A stretch of DNA of 64,000 nt from Drosophila miranda (lineage: Eukaryota; Arthropoda; Insecta; Diptera; Drosophilidae): the NCBI RefSeq assembly GCF_003369915.1, contig NC_046675.1:28148001-28212000 (forward strand). Reading direction: 5' to 3'. Under the pieces are notes generated by a model. The model saw only the letters and a list, made by a program, of their open reading frames with translations, searched no databases and was not told the DNA's origin. Below, piece by piece: positions 53,732 to 64,000 of the stretch. Each line of letters begins with the position of its first letter. The first letter of the stretch is position 1. The position numbers and the translations under genes were made by a program.

Positions 53732-55084
53732 ATGTCGAATCCCATCTCTGAGACCTGGCCGGCCTGGCTGGACCAGCAGGAGCTGCAGAGTCTGCTTAAG
53801 CAGGAAATGGCAGACTTCAGGAGTATCCAGAGCATTCGGGGCAAGTGGGAACAGAATTTGGTGCGACCTACGTACAGTGTCCAGCTCCGAATAGAGTGTG
53901 CGGGTAAGAGTGTCACTGGAAAGTACATGAGCTCCATTTCCACTACTCAAAAGTGTCCACAGGCAGCAAGAAACGTTATCTGAGCTTCTTGGTGAAGTCC
54001 CCTCACATGTCGCCCAGCGGAAGGAGGTTCCCCATTGAAGGGGACTTCTCGATGGAGCTTCAGATGTACGAGAACATTCTGCCCGCTCTGGAAGGCCTCT
54101 ACAAGGCTGAGGGCCAGGACATTCGGTTCACCGTCCCGTTCCTCAGGACACGGAAGACCCGGTGCCTGCTCTTGGACTACGCCCAACCAAGGGGCTACAG
54201 TGTGGCCAACACGCCCAAGGGCTTGGAAAGACCCGCCATGGAGGCAGTTCTATCGAAACTAGCGGCCTATCATGCGGCCACGGTGCGCTATATACAGACG
54301 GGTTCCGATAAGAAAAGAGAGCTGCCAAAGCTCGTGGCCGGTGCGGCAGGGGAGCTCAAGAGCTTGCTTCAACTTCGATTCCATGAGAGCCTGCGAACGC
54401 ATAACGCGAGAGAGTACGAAGACAAGGTGGTGAGTGATCGACTTATGGATACCCTTACCATTGTTAAGCAACGCTCTCCCCTTCGGCACAGAAAGCGTTC
54501 CAGAAGTACGTTGGAGGAACCATCGACCATTCAGACACTAGGAACTCTTTCAACGTCATCCTGGTTGGGTCCTGTTTGCCCAACAATATACTCAACAGCA
54601 CTGATGCCTTTGGGAACGTTAAGGACTCTCTGTTCATCGACTTTCAGTCCGCCAAATACGGGCCAGCCGCGTATGACCTCTTCAGCCTGCTTCTGACGGC
54701 ACCCGCCAGTCCGAAATCCCTTCACTTCGATGGCTACCTGAAGTTCTACCACGATCAGCTAATAGCCAATCTTGGCCTGCTCAAGTACCGCGGCAGGCAG
54801 CCCACCCTCACCGACCTGCAACTGGATCTGCTGAAGTACGGTCACTGGGGTAGGTCGGGCCTCCGTTAATCCCCCCCGGCTGTATCTAAAACTCGTATCT
54901 CGCTTTTACCTTAGCCTTCGAGGTGGCCACGGAGATTCTGCCGCTCGTTCTCTCTCCCTTTGGCAGCGGTGACGAGGACGATGACGATGCCATAGTCGAG
55001 CTGTTCAGGAATCCAGTCTATTCGGAGCAGATAAGGGAGCTTCTGCCATGGCTGGAGGATCGTGGCTACTTCGAAGAAGAATAA
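53732..55084 (+). CDS. Ecdysteroid-kinase-like (EcKL) protein, probable pseudokinase
   Basis: Member of the insect EcKL/CHK-kinase family (related to aminoglycoside/choline kinases; some members phosphorylate ecdysteroids or xenobiotics). Exons 53732-53903, 53963-54429, 54492-54849, 54915-55084; 388 aa. Fold markers are present: PAWLDQQELQSLL at the N-terminus, the beta-3 Lys segment (YLSFLVKSP), and the DFQSAKYGPAAYDLFSLL metal-binding region. The catalytic loop, normally HGDxWxNN, reads VGSCLPNN at about residues 238-245, so the His, the catalytic Asp and the Trp are replaced by Val, Ser and Leu while the frame stays open. Intron phases match its two neighbours. AATAAA at 55167-55172. Likely inactive as a kinase unless another residue substitutes. 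Confidence 0.85.
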
Positions 55085-55467
55085 ACACCCAAGAGAGCGA
55101 GAGAAGTGGAGGTGGAGGTGGGGGCTCATTGTGACATTCAATAATGTTTGGGAACAGATAAGAGCAAATAAAACATCCATCTAATAGTGAACAGGCACAA
55201 TGGGGGGAAAGAATCTGCTGTCGCGTGCTAGAATGGGATGGATTCAAATACTGCGCAATCATTGCACTCAATAGTTGCTAGAAATCTTACCAAACAGGTC
55301 CCGGTCCCAGCCCCCCCACAAATACATGCAAAACATTTAATCTAACGACGCAATCGCGCAAAAGCTCGATCCAAAAAGCTTTATTTGTTGACAAGCTCGT
55401 TCTACAAATAAAAGGCGTCTGCCATCAGACGTTGACCGAAAGTCAAGACGAGAGCCAGTCGAGAACA

Positions 55468-56920
55468 ATGGTTAAGGCAAACGGGAGCACTGGGGAGCAG
55501 GAGCAGCAGCAGCTACCGGAATGGCTGGATCGTGAGTTGTTTGTGGAATTTCTAGAACGCGACTTTGAGGATCTGAAGAGCATCAGGGAGTTTAAGGTGG
55601 AGCCAACGGGCGGCAAGGGAGAGAACTACACAACCCTCTTGCTGCGTGCCAATATCACCCTAGAGCTGAATGGTACGTGGTAGATTTGCATTTGATCGAT
55701 GATCACTGTTCGTTAACGGAAGGCCTTTTGCACCAGATGGCGCTCTGAAGAGCACCTCTTATATGGCCAAGGTCCTGCCCACTACTGCCAGCACACGGGC
55801 TTTCGTTGCCACTTGGAAGGTGTTCGAGAAGGAGAGAAACTCGTATGCCAATTACCTGCCAGATTTCGAGCGGATGTATCGGGAGGCCGACAAGGAAGTT
55901 ACCTTTGGGCCGCGCTACTACCAGCACTCGAAGCAGCTGGACGAGGATCTCATTGTACTGGAGGATCTGGGCCAGCGTGGCTTCAGGAATGTGAAGCGTC
56001 AGGATGGCTTCGATATGGTGCACACCAAGGCGGCCCTCGAGAAGTTGGCCCAGTTCCATGCCGCTTCGGCAGTGCGATTCGAACTTAAGGGACCGTATCC
56101 AGAGATTTACAACCGGAATCTGTGCGGCACAGAGGATAACTTCAAGGAGTTGCGGGAACAGCAAACCAAGACGTTGGTCGAATCGCTGCCCCTCTTTGAT
56201 GCCACGCACCTGCAGAAGACAATTGTAAATAGATTTTCCGATTCTCATTCCGATATGCTAATTGGGGCCTTTACAGGAAACCTACAGCCGAGAGACAGAA
56301 GACATGTTCCAGGCGTACGCACCCCAGATAGAAAACGAGTTCCGTGTGCTCAACCATGGCGATGCCTGGTGCAACAACTTCATGTTCCAATACGACGACG
56401 AGGGTCGGCTGAGCGAAACGTATTTCGTAGATCTGCAGATGAGTCGGTACTGCTCCCCCGCCCAGGACCTGCTCTACATGATTCTTTCCTCCGTCAACGG
56501 CGACCTAAAGATACAAAAGTTCGACTACTTCATCCACTACTACCACGAAAAACTCACCGAAAACCTGACACTGCTGAAGTACCCCAAGAGCCTGCCGAAG
56601 CTCAAGAGCCTGCATCAATCGATTTTCCTTTACGGGGACTGGAGTAAGTACCAGAGGATTGCTTTGTTCCGTTCCACTAACAAGATTTTACCTTACGTGC
56701 GACTGTTTGATTAGTTTTCCCGGTGGTAACGCTTCTCCTGCCAATCGTCCTTATCGATGCCAGTGAGCATGCCAACATGGACGCCCTAATGGACAAGGAG
56801 GGATCCGGCGACAACTTCAGAAATAGCCTGTTCCACAACTCGCGCATCGAGAGACACCTTAAGGAAATCCTCCCTTGGGCCCACAGTCGAGGCGCCTTCG
56901 AGGTGGTCAACACATCCTAG
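55468..56920 (+). CDS. Ecdysteroid-kinase-like (EcKL) protein
   Basis: Single-domain EcKL, 421 aa. Exons 55468-55672, 55737-56224, 56277-56643, 56715-56920. The start is the first ATG in frame (upstream in-frame codons lack one). Conserved features: LPEWLDRELFVEFL, GENYTTLLLRANI (nucleotide-binding strands), SYMAKVLP (beta-3 Lys), catalytic loop LNHGDAWCNNFMF (His about residue 258, Asp 260), then YFVDLQMSRYCSPAQDLLYM. Here the usual DFQ is DLQ. The C-terminal helix ILPWA is shared with the other copies. Expected cytosolic small-molecule kinase; the substrate is unknown, with ecdysteroids and plant or dietary toxins as family precedents. AATAAA at 56951-56956. Neighbour genes have the same three intron positions, implying tandem duplication. 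Confidence 0.9.
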
Positions 56921-57290
56921 ATTTCTGTTCACAGATGTAAGAATTACGGGAATAAACCAAATATAAACAATACAATAGAAACCATTTCCGACTCAGTCTG
57001 CACTTTGAGCGGAAACTCAATTAGAGGTGAGGTTCGGATCACATTCACTCAATTCCCAGCACTATCACTCGTGCGGCACTGATAAAACAATAGACTATAA
57101 TACTTACTTGTACTTATCAACAGTGCGGGCTATCGGCGATGTCCACTGAGCCAGTGATTTGTGCGACGGAACTAAGCACGGTGCTGATATTTGCAGTCAA
57201 ACATCAGTCCCTAGACGTTCGCACAGTTGAACGGACGCACACAAACCACGATCCCTATTCGAACAAAGAGTCAACGTCCACACCTCCACA
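56921..57290. other. Intergenic spacer between EcKL genes
   Basis: 370 bp holding the 3' end of the upstream gene (AATAAA at 56951) and the presumed promoter and 5'UTR of the two-domain EcKL gene. No TATA box is obvious. Confidence 0.5.
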
Positions 57291-60200
57291 ATGGGTCTAC
57301 GAAATTCCAAGCCGAAGCGTAGCTATGAGGTGACACCTCCACAATCCGAGAACCAGAGCCCACCCCAGACGACATCCCCGACACCCACCGCGGTGCCACA
57401 GATGAAATCTGACGACACACCCAGCCCCAGCCCCAGCACCATCCCCATCCCCAGCTCCAGCCCCAGCGCCCCAGCAACAACAATTCCCGACGGCACTTCT
57501 TTGGTGCCAAATTGGCTGAATGAGACGCAATTTGTGGACATACTTTCTGCGAGTGTTCCTCACTTTTCGAAGATTCTTAGCTTCCGCGCTAGGCCCGCGA
57601 TGTCCCCCGGAGAGAACTACGCCACTCTGATGCTGAGAATCAGCATCGATGTGGAGCTCGATGGTGAGTACTACCTGAGCCCGATATAAACGTACCTAAA
57701 AATAGATTATAGCCTACAACTGGCGATACGTAATTACTGTTTGTCGGTGTTTGTGTTCGGTTCGGACTGCGATAACTAATCGTAAAATATCTTCAATTTA
57801 CTTATGCATTGGCACAATAAAAGTCCGTTGTTGGTATTTCACAATGATAATAGGTATTGCTTGCCAAAGCTGGCTCGCATTAGCCATCTAACAATGACTG
57901 ACCAATTTGATTGTACTTGAAGGTGCAATGTAATTGGGGTAGTGCTTCAGGGAAATATTCTTTCGTTACATCTCGCCCTTTCCCTTTTCCAGACAAAAGT
58001 ACTAAGCACAAATCCTTCATGATGAAGGTGCCCCATAACACCCCTCAAATGGAGCAAATGCTGGCCATGGCAAACTTTTTCAAAGTTGAGAATATGGCTT
58101 ACATCGATATATTGCCGAAACTGGAAGAGCTGTACAGGGTCAAGGGAATGGAAGTGGCATTGGCACCACGAGCCCACAGACTGGACCCCAGCCAGGAGCC
58201 CAAGCTGGCCTATACCGTGCTCATGAACGATCTGGGACAGGACGGTTTCAAGAATTTGAATCGTCTGGAGTGCCTGAACTTGGAACAAACCAAGTTTGCC
58301 CTGCGAAAACTGGCTCAATACCATGCGGCCACTGCAATGATGATTCAGGTGAATGGGCCTTATCCAGATACATTGATGAATGGTATTTTCGGAGCAAATA
58401 AAGATGTCATAAAAGCCTTTATGGACGGAATGCTTGGCGCCTTCCAAATTACATTTATGGAACATCTGAAGGACCTGAAGGATGGCGAGAAGTACCGGGA
58501 CAAGCTCGTGAGTCGAACAATAAATTTGTACCCACTTTAATCGTACTATGTACCTAACACTGTATCCTTACAGACCAAAACATTTTCGCAATTTGTCACG
58601 GAGTTTGTGAAGCTAAGCGAGTACGATCCCTCGGAGTTTAATGTTTTGAGTCACGGCGATTGCTGGACGAATAACTTGCTGTTCAAGCTCGACCCCAACG
58701 GAGAAATAGAAGATATGGTGTTTGTGGACTTCCAAAATCCGAAATACGGATCCCCGGTCCAGGACCTCTTCTACTTTATCATCACTTCCGTGCACATAGA
58801 CTACAAGTTGGCATATTTCGACTTCTTTGTAAAGCACTACCACGATCAGCTAACCAAACATCTAGATCTGCTGGGCTTTACAGGGCGCCAGCCATCGCTC
58901 CGGGAGCTCCACATGCAGTTCTATAAGTACGGAGAATGGGCGTTGTACTCCTCGATAACCGTGCTGCCTGTCGTGCTCTTGAATCCCACTGAGGGTGCCA
59001 CATTCGAGAATTTCATGGGTGGCACCGAAGCAGCCGCCAACTTCAAAAACCTCTTGTACTCAAACCCACGCTACCGCAGCTATATCGAGCAGATACTACC
59101 TTGGCTGGACAATCGTGGTCTCTTGGACGTAGAGTGAGTACTATAAATGGATGGATGGGTGGATGGGTGGATGGAGTGAGTTGAGAGGATGATTTTTGTT
59201 ACATTTTGCAGCCAGCCGATACAGAATGAAGATCCGTTGCCCTTGCAGCCCAAATCCTCTAACGAGATCTTGGACTGGCTAACTGTAGACGACTTTAGTG
59301 ATATAATTGCCGCCACAGATCCAGAGTTCGAGAGCATTGTGAGCGGTTCTTCGGAATTGGCAACCAAACCAGGCGACAACTATGCCTCCAAACTGCTCAA
59401 AGTTGACATCAACGTACAGCTAAAAGGTCTGTAAAGTATTGCCAGCAGACATACTGTTTATACTATAATTACTACAATCTTTTATCAGATAAAAGCGCCA
59501 AGACCTACTCGTATATCCTGAAAACGCAAGTGGCAGCTAGTGATATGATTAACTTGGCCGACTTCAACCTATTTCCCAAGGAGATTATGGTGTACGACAA
59601 ATACGTGCCCGGCTTCGAGGCACTCTATAGGGACGCAGGCCTAGCAGTTACGTTCAGTCCGAAGTCCTATAGACTGAGCAAGCCAGTCACAGCAGATAAA
59701 GAGTATCTGATTCTCGAAAATCTGCAGGCAAGAGGATTCAAGATGTGCGATCGGATGAAGGGTATGGACTTGGAACATAGCAAGTGTGCGCTGAAAAAGC
59801 TGGCTCAATGGCATGCAGCTTCACTCCAGTTCAAGGACCTCAATGGACCCTACCCCGCTCTCTGCCATAAAGGCATCTTTACCGAGAAAACGGCGGAGAT
59901 ATTGAAGCCCATGTTTGCCCAGAACAGGAACAAGTTTTTGGATGTAGTGGCCAAGTTTGATGGAGCTGATGAATATATGCATAAGCTGGTAACAGAAGAT
60001 TTCTCATTGGCCAATTACCAGCTCACTCTCTTCTCTTTCTCTCTCTCTACAGCCATCCATTTTGGAAGCCCATGTGGCGGAAGTCATTAAAGATTCCAAG
60101 TTCAATGAGAAGGAGTTCAATGTACTCAACCATGGGGATGCCTGGGTGAACAACATCATGTTCAAATACAATGCGGACGGACAAGTCGAGGAAACCTATT

Positions 60201-60720
60201 TACTAGATCATCAGGTCTCGCAGTACGGGAACCCAGCCCAGGATCTATATTATTTCATAATGAGCTCCACACAGTTGGATATTAAAGTTGATCAGTTTGA
60301 TTATCTGATCAGATGGTATCATCAAAATTTGGTGGAACACGCCAGACTCTTGAAATACTCCGGCTTTGTTCCCACACTTAAGGAACTACACTTCATTCTG
60401 ATACAGCATCCCATTTTTGGTACGTCTTGGACAGTCGGCGTACTACTCTATATATATGGTCAATTAAATCTCACTTGTGTACTTTTTCAGCGGTCGGCAC
60501 TGTGGTTAGTACGCTATCCATTTGCCTGAACAAAGCCGATGACAACTTTACACCAGAAGCCATCTTTGGCGATAATCCTGAATCCGATGTCTTGAGATCA
60601 GAGCTAATGAGCAATGAACGATACAGAGCCAACGTTGAGCGTATTATGCCATGGCTAAATAGACGCGGGCTGCTCGATTTTGTAGTGGATTCTGTGGAAA
60701 CCCCCGGAAAAACTGAATAA
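57291..60720 (+). CDS. Two-domain ecdysteroid-kinase-like (EcKL) protein
   Basis: Seven exons 57291-57663, 57993-58507, 58574-59133, 59212-59426, 59489-59988, 60053-60419, 60491-60720 join in phase to 919 aa with two full EcKL domains. I recall melanogaster CG6834 and CG6830 in this region being double-domain. Domain 1 (about residues 75-480): YATLMLRISIDV, SFMMKVPH, SHGDCWTNNLLF (His about 323), FVDFQNPKYGSPVQD. Domain 2 (about 490-905): NYASKLLKVDINV, YILKTQ, NHGDAWVNNIMF (His about 748), YLLDHQVSQYGNPAQD. Both catalytic loops look intact. The N-terminus MGLRNSKPKR fits a myristoylation site and precedes a Pro/Ser-rich linker absent from the neighbours. The intron joining the domains (59134-59211) has its donor over a stop codon, so intron retention would give domain 1 alone. 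Confidence 0.85.
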
Positions 60721-60844
60721 CACATAAGATTCAATATTAATATTTACTACAGAAACAAGATATTAGATATTATATACTTTTTATATCTGATGATCACAAT
60801 ACTAAAATATCAGTAGCAGAAGCAAAAGCAGGTAAGACTTTGCC

Positions 60845-61859
60845 CTACTTAGTGGCAAACTTGATGGCCAAATATATGCTTGTTACAAAGATAGCTGCGA
60901 TAGCCAGCTTCTTCAGATTAGCACGATTCACGCCTTTAACTGTACGAACCACTTCTAGATTGAGGCGGAACACATTCCGACTCTCTTCTATAAATGCAGC
61001 CCGCAACTCGTCATCAAAAGAGCCATACTGGCTGTTAAACACGCGCCGTAGCTTTGCCTTCAGTACATTAATCTGGGGAATAAAGTAGTTACATGCAGTA
61101 TGAGGTAAAACACAATTTAAAACCCCAATACTGACTTTGACTGGAAAGTATGTGGCCTCACAGCCAGGTGGACAAATCGTGACCTGAGCTGGCATTGGGC
61201 GCGCCTCCAAGTCTTCCTTATCCATACCAATGGAGGCAGCATTTGCAGTGGCTACCTCGGCATCTGCCTCAGCCTGCTTCTGTTGCTCCTCCTCGTCACC
61301 CTTGGGGAAAATCCACAGCTTGCGTGCAATCATTCGCTTCTTTTGCAGCATTTGGCCGCCTGACATCAGTGCCATGTACATTTGATACGCATAGGCAAAG
61401 AGAAGGAGCTCGTTCTGGGCCGACACCTTCTCCAGGTGTTCTAGATATTTCTTGACAATGGGCCGCGGCTCATATGTGTCCTTCCAGTTGGCACCGTAGA
61501 AATAGGCAAAGTCCCTTTCGAATGCCTCGGCTCTATGCAGCTCCTTTGGCAACAAGCGCTCCGGCAGACGGGTCTCAAAGAACTTGTATAGTTCGTAGAA
61601 AGCTAAAAGGCCATCGTACCAAACTTCATCGTCCGAAAGGGCTGAACAAAACACGCATTTTAACAGGCATATCAACTGAGTCCTGTCCAAAATCGAACAT
61701 ACCGAAGGCGAATTTTGCATTTACCAGAACGTCGGTCAGATTATGCACATCTTTTGTTGCCTTCCTCAGTTCCTTTGTGAACGTCATATCCACATACCCG
61801 TCATCGCCCAGGTCTTCTCCGGCCTTGTTATCCGCTGATTGTTCCTCGACCGTTGACAT
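60845..61859 (-). CDS. Ho: Heme oxygenase
   Basis: Cleaves heme to biliverdin, CO and iron; ER/tail-anchored. Exons 61859-61703, 61641-61136, 61072-60845; 244 aa. The second intron (61135-61073) can be read through in frame; I splice it because GTCAGT..CCCCAG fits and removal restores alignment to other heme oxygenases. Proximal heme ligand His39 lies in LRKATKDVHNLTD. The signature helix reads FAYAYQMYMALMSGGQML (residues 134-151): the usual Gly-Asp pair before L-S-G-G is Ala143-Leu144. A fly-typical insert rich in Glu/Gln/Ala (about 165-195) follows. The last ~22 residues (LAIAAIFVTSIYLAIKFATK) form a C-terminal membrane anchor. Divergent from Taf12, 623 bp apart. Confidence 0.92.
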
Positions 61860-62482
61860 TTTTCGCAGTTCTCAAAAAATTAGAAATAATTTTATATTAC
61901 GACGTCTTTGTTTCAAAAAATCTATGTACAAAATATCATCCCTGTTTTTGCTCGCTTTATCGGTTTTCTTTGGTATTTTTTGTATTCCAAAAACCAGCCA
62001 CACTCAGTCACAATATTTTAGTGCATAGTTTTTTTTTTAATAAATTGTAAAAATACTAGAATAAGCCAAGTTTTTATTTAGCAATCAACGTAAGTGTTGC
62101 TGGACACTCATGTGGCGTAAGCCACTGTTCAGTTGATGGAAAATTATCCCATCTGTGTGGAAAATCTCTTCCGTAGAGTCTAATGCAGGCTAATGTGTCT
62201 GAACACAAAACAACATTTAACAAACCTTTTACTTTCATTGTTCTCACAAAACACACATGTATTAACACCAATTGCAGTTTATAAAGCAACAAGAACACTA
62301 GAAACCACACACCGCTTTGGCCCTGGCAAAACACACACACTCTTCTTTTCGCCCCACTTCCCCACGCCTGCTATTTATTTTTCCTCCTTTCCACGAACAC
62401 CTCCTACGCCGTATCCAAGAGTTGCTTTGATAGAACGATAGAATACGTACACTTAAAAGATTTTGAAGAAAATCAAAAAGCA
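61860..62482. promoter_or_regulatory. Divergent Ho/Taf12 intergenic region with a small minus-strand ORF
   Basis: 623 bp between the start codons of Ho (-) and Taf12 (+). No TATA or DRE element is clear. A 54-codon minus-strand frame (62238-62074) is followed immediately by AATAAA, suggesting part of a separate short transcript; see findings. Confidence 0.4.
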
Positions 62483-63102
62483 ATGTCGGATCTCTTTACC
62501 ACTTTCGATAGCAACGGCGACGCCGAGCACAATAACTACACCACTTCTAACAGCGGCCATCGCGACAACTCAATGGCCTCGCCCTCTCAGCACAGTCCCA
62601 TGACGAACAACAGCAACTCATCTTCACAAAACGGTGGCACAACCGCGGGCACAGCGACTGGTTCAGGTGGTGGTAGTGGAAAGACATCCAATCATACAGC
62701 CTCAGCCGGAGGTGAAACCACACCAGTAAGCACGATCATTGTATCTAGACAAGTTGATTTGATACTGGGATCCCTTTTCAGATGCTGACAAAGCCACGTC
62801 TTACGGAATTGGTTAAGGAAGTGGACACCACCACGCAATTGGACGAAGACGTAGAGGAGCTGTTGCTGCAGATAATAGATGATTTTGTCGAGGACACGGT
62901 TAAGTCAACCAGCGCATTTGCGAAACACAGAAAGTCCAACAAAATTGAGGTGCGGGATGTTCAATTGCATTTTGAGCGAAAGTACAACATGTGGATACCC
63001 GGATTCGGTACAGACGAACTGCGTCCGTATAAACGCGCCGCAGTTACAGAAGCGCATAAGCAACGCTTGGCCCTCATTAGGAAAACGATTAAAAAGTACT
63101 AG
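62483..63102 (+). CDS. Taf12: TFIID/SAGA subunit Taf12
   Basis: Histone-fold subunit of TFIID and SAGA that pairs with Taf4 (or Ada1). Exons 62483-62725 and 62782-63102, with a 56-bp intron; 187 aa. The N-terminal 81 residues are Ser/Asn/Gly/Thr-rich and disordered. The H2B-like histone fold begins right at exon 2 (MLTKPRLTELVKEVD, residues 82-96) and continues LDEDVEELLLQIIDDFVEDTV, KHRKSNKIEVRDVQLHFERKYNMWIPGFG to about residue 160. A basic tail (HKQRLALIRKTIKKY) ends the protein. AATAAA at 63201-63206. Length and domain position agree with Taf12 of other flies. Confidence 0.96.
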
Positions 63103-63400
63103 CCCGGATTTCGTTGCATGCTCCATACATGCCACCAATTTTTTAAAGCTCTAAAGTAGTATAAGAAGAAAGTTACTCCCATTCTAACAAACTAATTCTT
63201 AATAAAAGTGCATTCTTGATTTTACATCCACCTTGATGGAATTGAATACAAATGATTCGTCAGTATATTTTGAAACTGACGTATTTTTCGGTATATTTCT
63301 GCGGGTGAGACCGTATATTGTCCGCGACTTATTGTCCACTTATTTCTGATTTTGCACAAAAACATTAAAAATTTAAGAAGAAAACCCGACAATATCTATA

Positions 63401-64000
63401 ATGAAGCTGCCGGTAGTTTGTCGGACTTGCGATTCAACAGATGCTGATAATCTTCTGAAGCTGGCCACTCCCACAAAAAAGTACCCAGACAAATTGCTTT
63501 CGGACATCTTGAGCGAGCTCACCGACATAAATATTAATGTAAATTCTACATATGTGTTTTATGTAAATATATAAGCCATGTTTCAAATCTCTTATGCAGC
63601 TGGACACATCTGCTAACCAGAGGCTTCCACAGTGTTTGTGCAGCAGTTGCACCAAGAAATTAATGGGAGCCTATTGCTATGTGAGGCAGGCGCTGGCCGC
63701 CAATGAACTATTGCTGAAGCACCTAAAAAACGGTACCGACTGTTTGCAAGAAACGCCTATGGAACTATGTGCGGAGCAGCATGTGATGGTGAAACTAGAA
63801 ACGGAGGATGAGGATGGAGGGAAAACTGAAACAGACATAAATTGCTCTGGGTTACCTGAAATGGTCCCAGAAGAGAGTCCAGACGAAAAAGATTTCGACA
63901 GCAAGAAATCTGTTGATCCTCTAATAATGATCGATTCTGTCAAGCAGGAAACTGTCCAGGCCAGTATAGAAAAGCATGGAGATGACGAAGCCGTGTCGGA
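63401..64000 (+). CDS. ZAD-domain protein, probable C2H2 zinc-finger transcription factor, 5' part (cut by right edge)
   Basis: Start ATG at 63401. Exon 1 is 63401-63538; the intron 63539-63599 (GTAAAT..ATGCAG) leads to exon 2, open to the window end. The first ~75 residues form a ZAD (zinc-finger-associated domain): CRTC at residues 7-10 and CLCSSC in exon 2 supply the four zinc ligands, with LPQCLCSSCTKKL typical of the family. An acidic linker follows (VKLETEDEDGGKTETD). In insects ZAD proteins almost always carry C-terminal C2H2 finger arrays; those would lie beyond the edge. Melanogaster has a ZAD cluster in 86F (CG14710, CG14711 and others), so symbol assignment is not possible here. 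Confidence 0.88.

Noticed and set aside
61073..61135. Reading straight through the second Ho intron (in-frame, 21 extra residues)
   Set aside because: The segment has donor and acceptor consensus and no counterpart in heme oxygenases; removing it restores the alignment.

Overview
The window is euchromatic DNA of a fly, genus Drosophila. Introns are short (about 55-75 bp, GT..AG), and several products are recognisably fly proteins: Bloom helicase, Fer3, a heme oxygenase of the fly type, Taf12 and a ZAD protein. An interspersed repeat whose termini read TTATACCCGATACT / AGTATCGGGTATAA, together with frequent poly-C/poly-G tracts and microsatellites, resembles what I recall from the obscura group (D. 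pseudoobscura and relatives). The gene set corresponds to the D. melanogaster 86E-F region. Species and synteny are inferred from memory, not computed.

Layout. 1-11.5 kb is a compact housekeeping block: the 3' part of an Arkadia/RNF111-like RING-H2 E3 ligase (+, cut by the left edge), a WDR55-like WD-repeat protein (-), the Bloom helicase gene (+) sharing a 370-bp divergent promoter with it, and thiamine pyrophosphokinase (-). 13.9-18.1 kb is a seven-exon gene (-) for a secreted protein with one thrombospondin type-1 repeat and a laminin-G/TSPN-like domain. 18.2-40.3 kb is almost empty: microsatellites, G-rich tracts and a single DM4/12-family gene at 32.5-33.1 kb (-). 40.4-41.6 kb is an intronless FUS/cabeza-like RRM plus RanBP2-zinc-finger gene (-).

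42.0-50.9 kb is the most unusual region: a small multigene cluster of secreted cysteine-rich peptides whose repeated module resembles the C-terminal part of Diedel, the fly cytokine-like immune regulator that also has homologues in insect DNA viruses. I see two intact genes, one copy complete except for its start codon, one inverted copy broken by deletions, one copy that keeps only the leader, and one orphan flank. Fragments of the obscura-type repeat lie among them.

51.4-52.1 kb is the bHLH gene Fer3. 53.7-60.7 kb is a tandem array of ecdysteroid-kinase-like (EcKL, CHK-kinase) genes with matching intron phases: one apparent pseudokinase, one normal single-domain gene and one two-domain gene. 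60.8-63.1 kb holds divergent heme oxygenase (-) and Taf12 (+). From 63.4 kb a ZAD zinc-finger-type gene runs off the right edge. No tRNA, rRNA or CRISPR was recognised.
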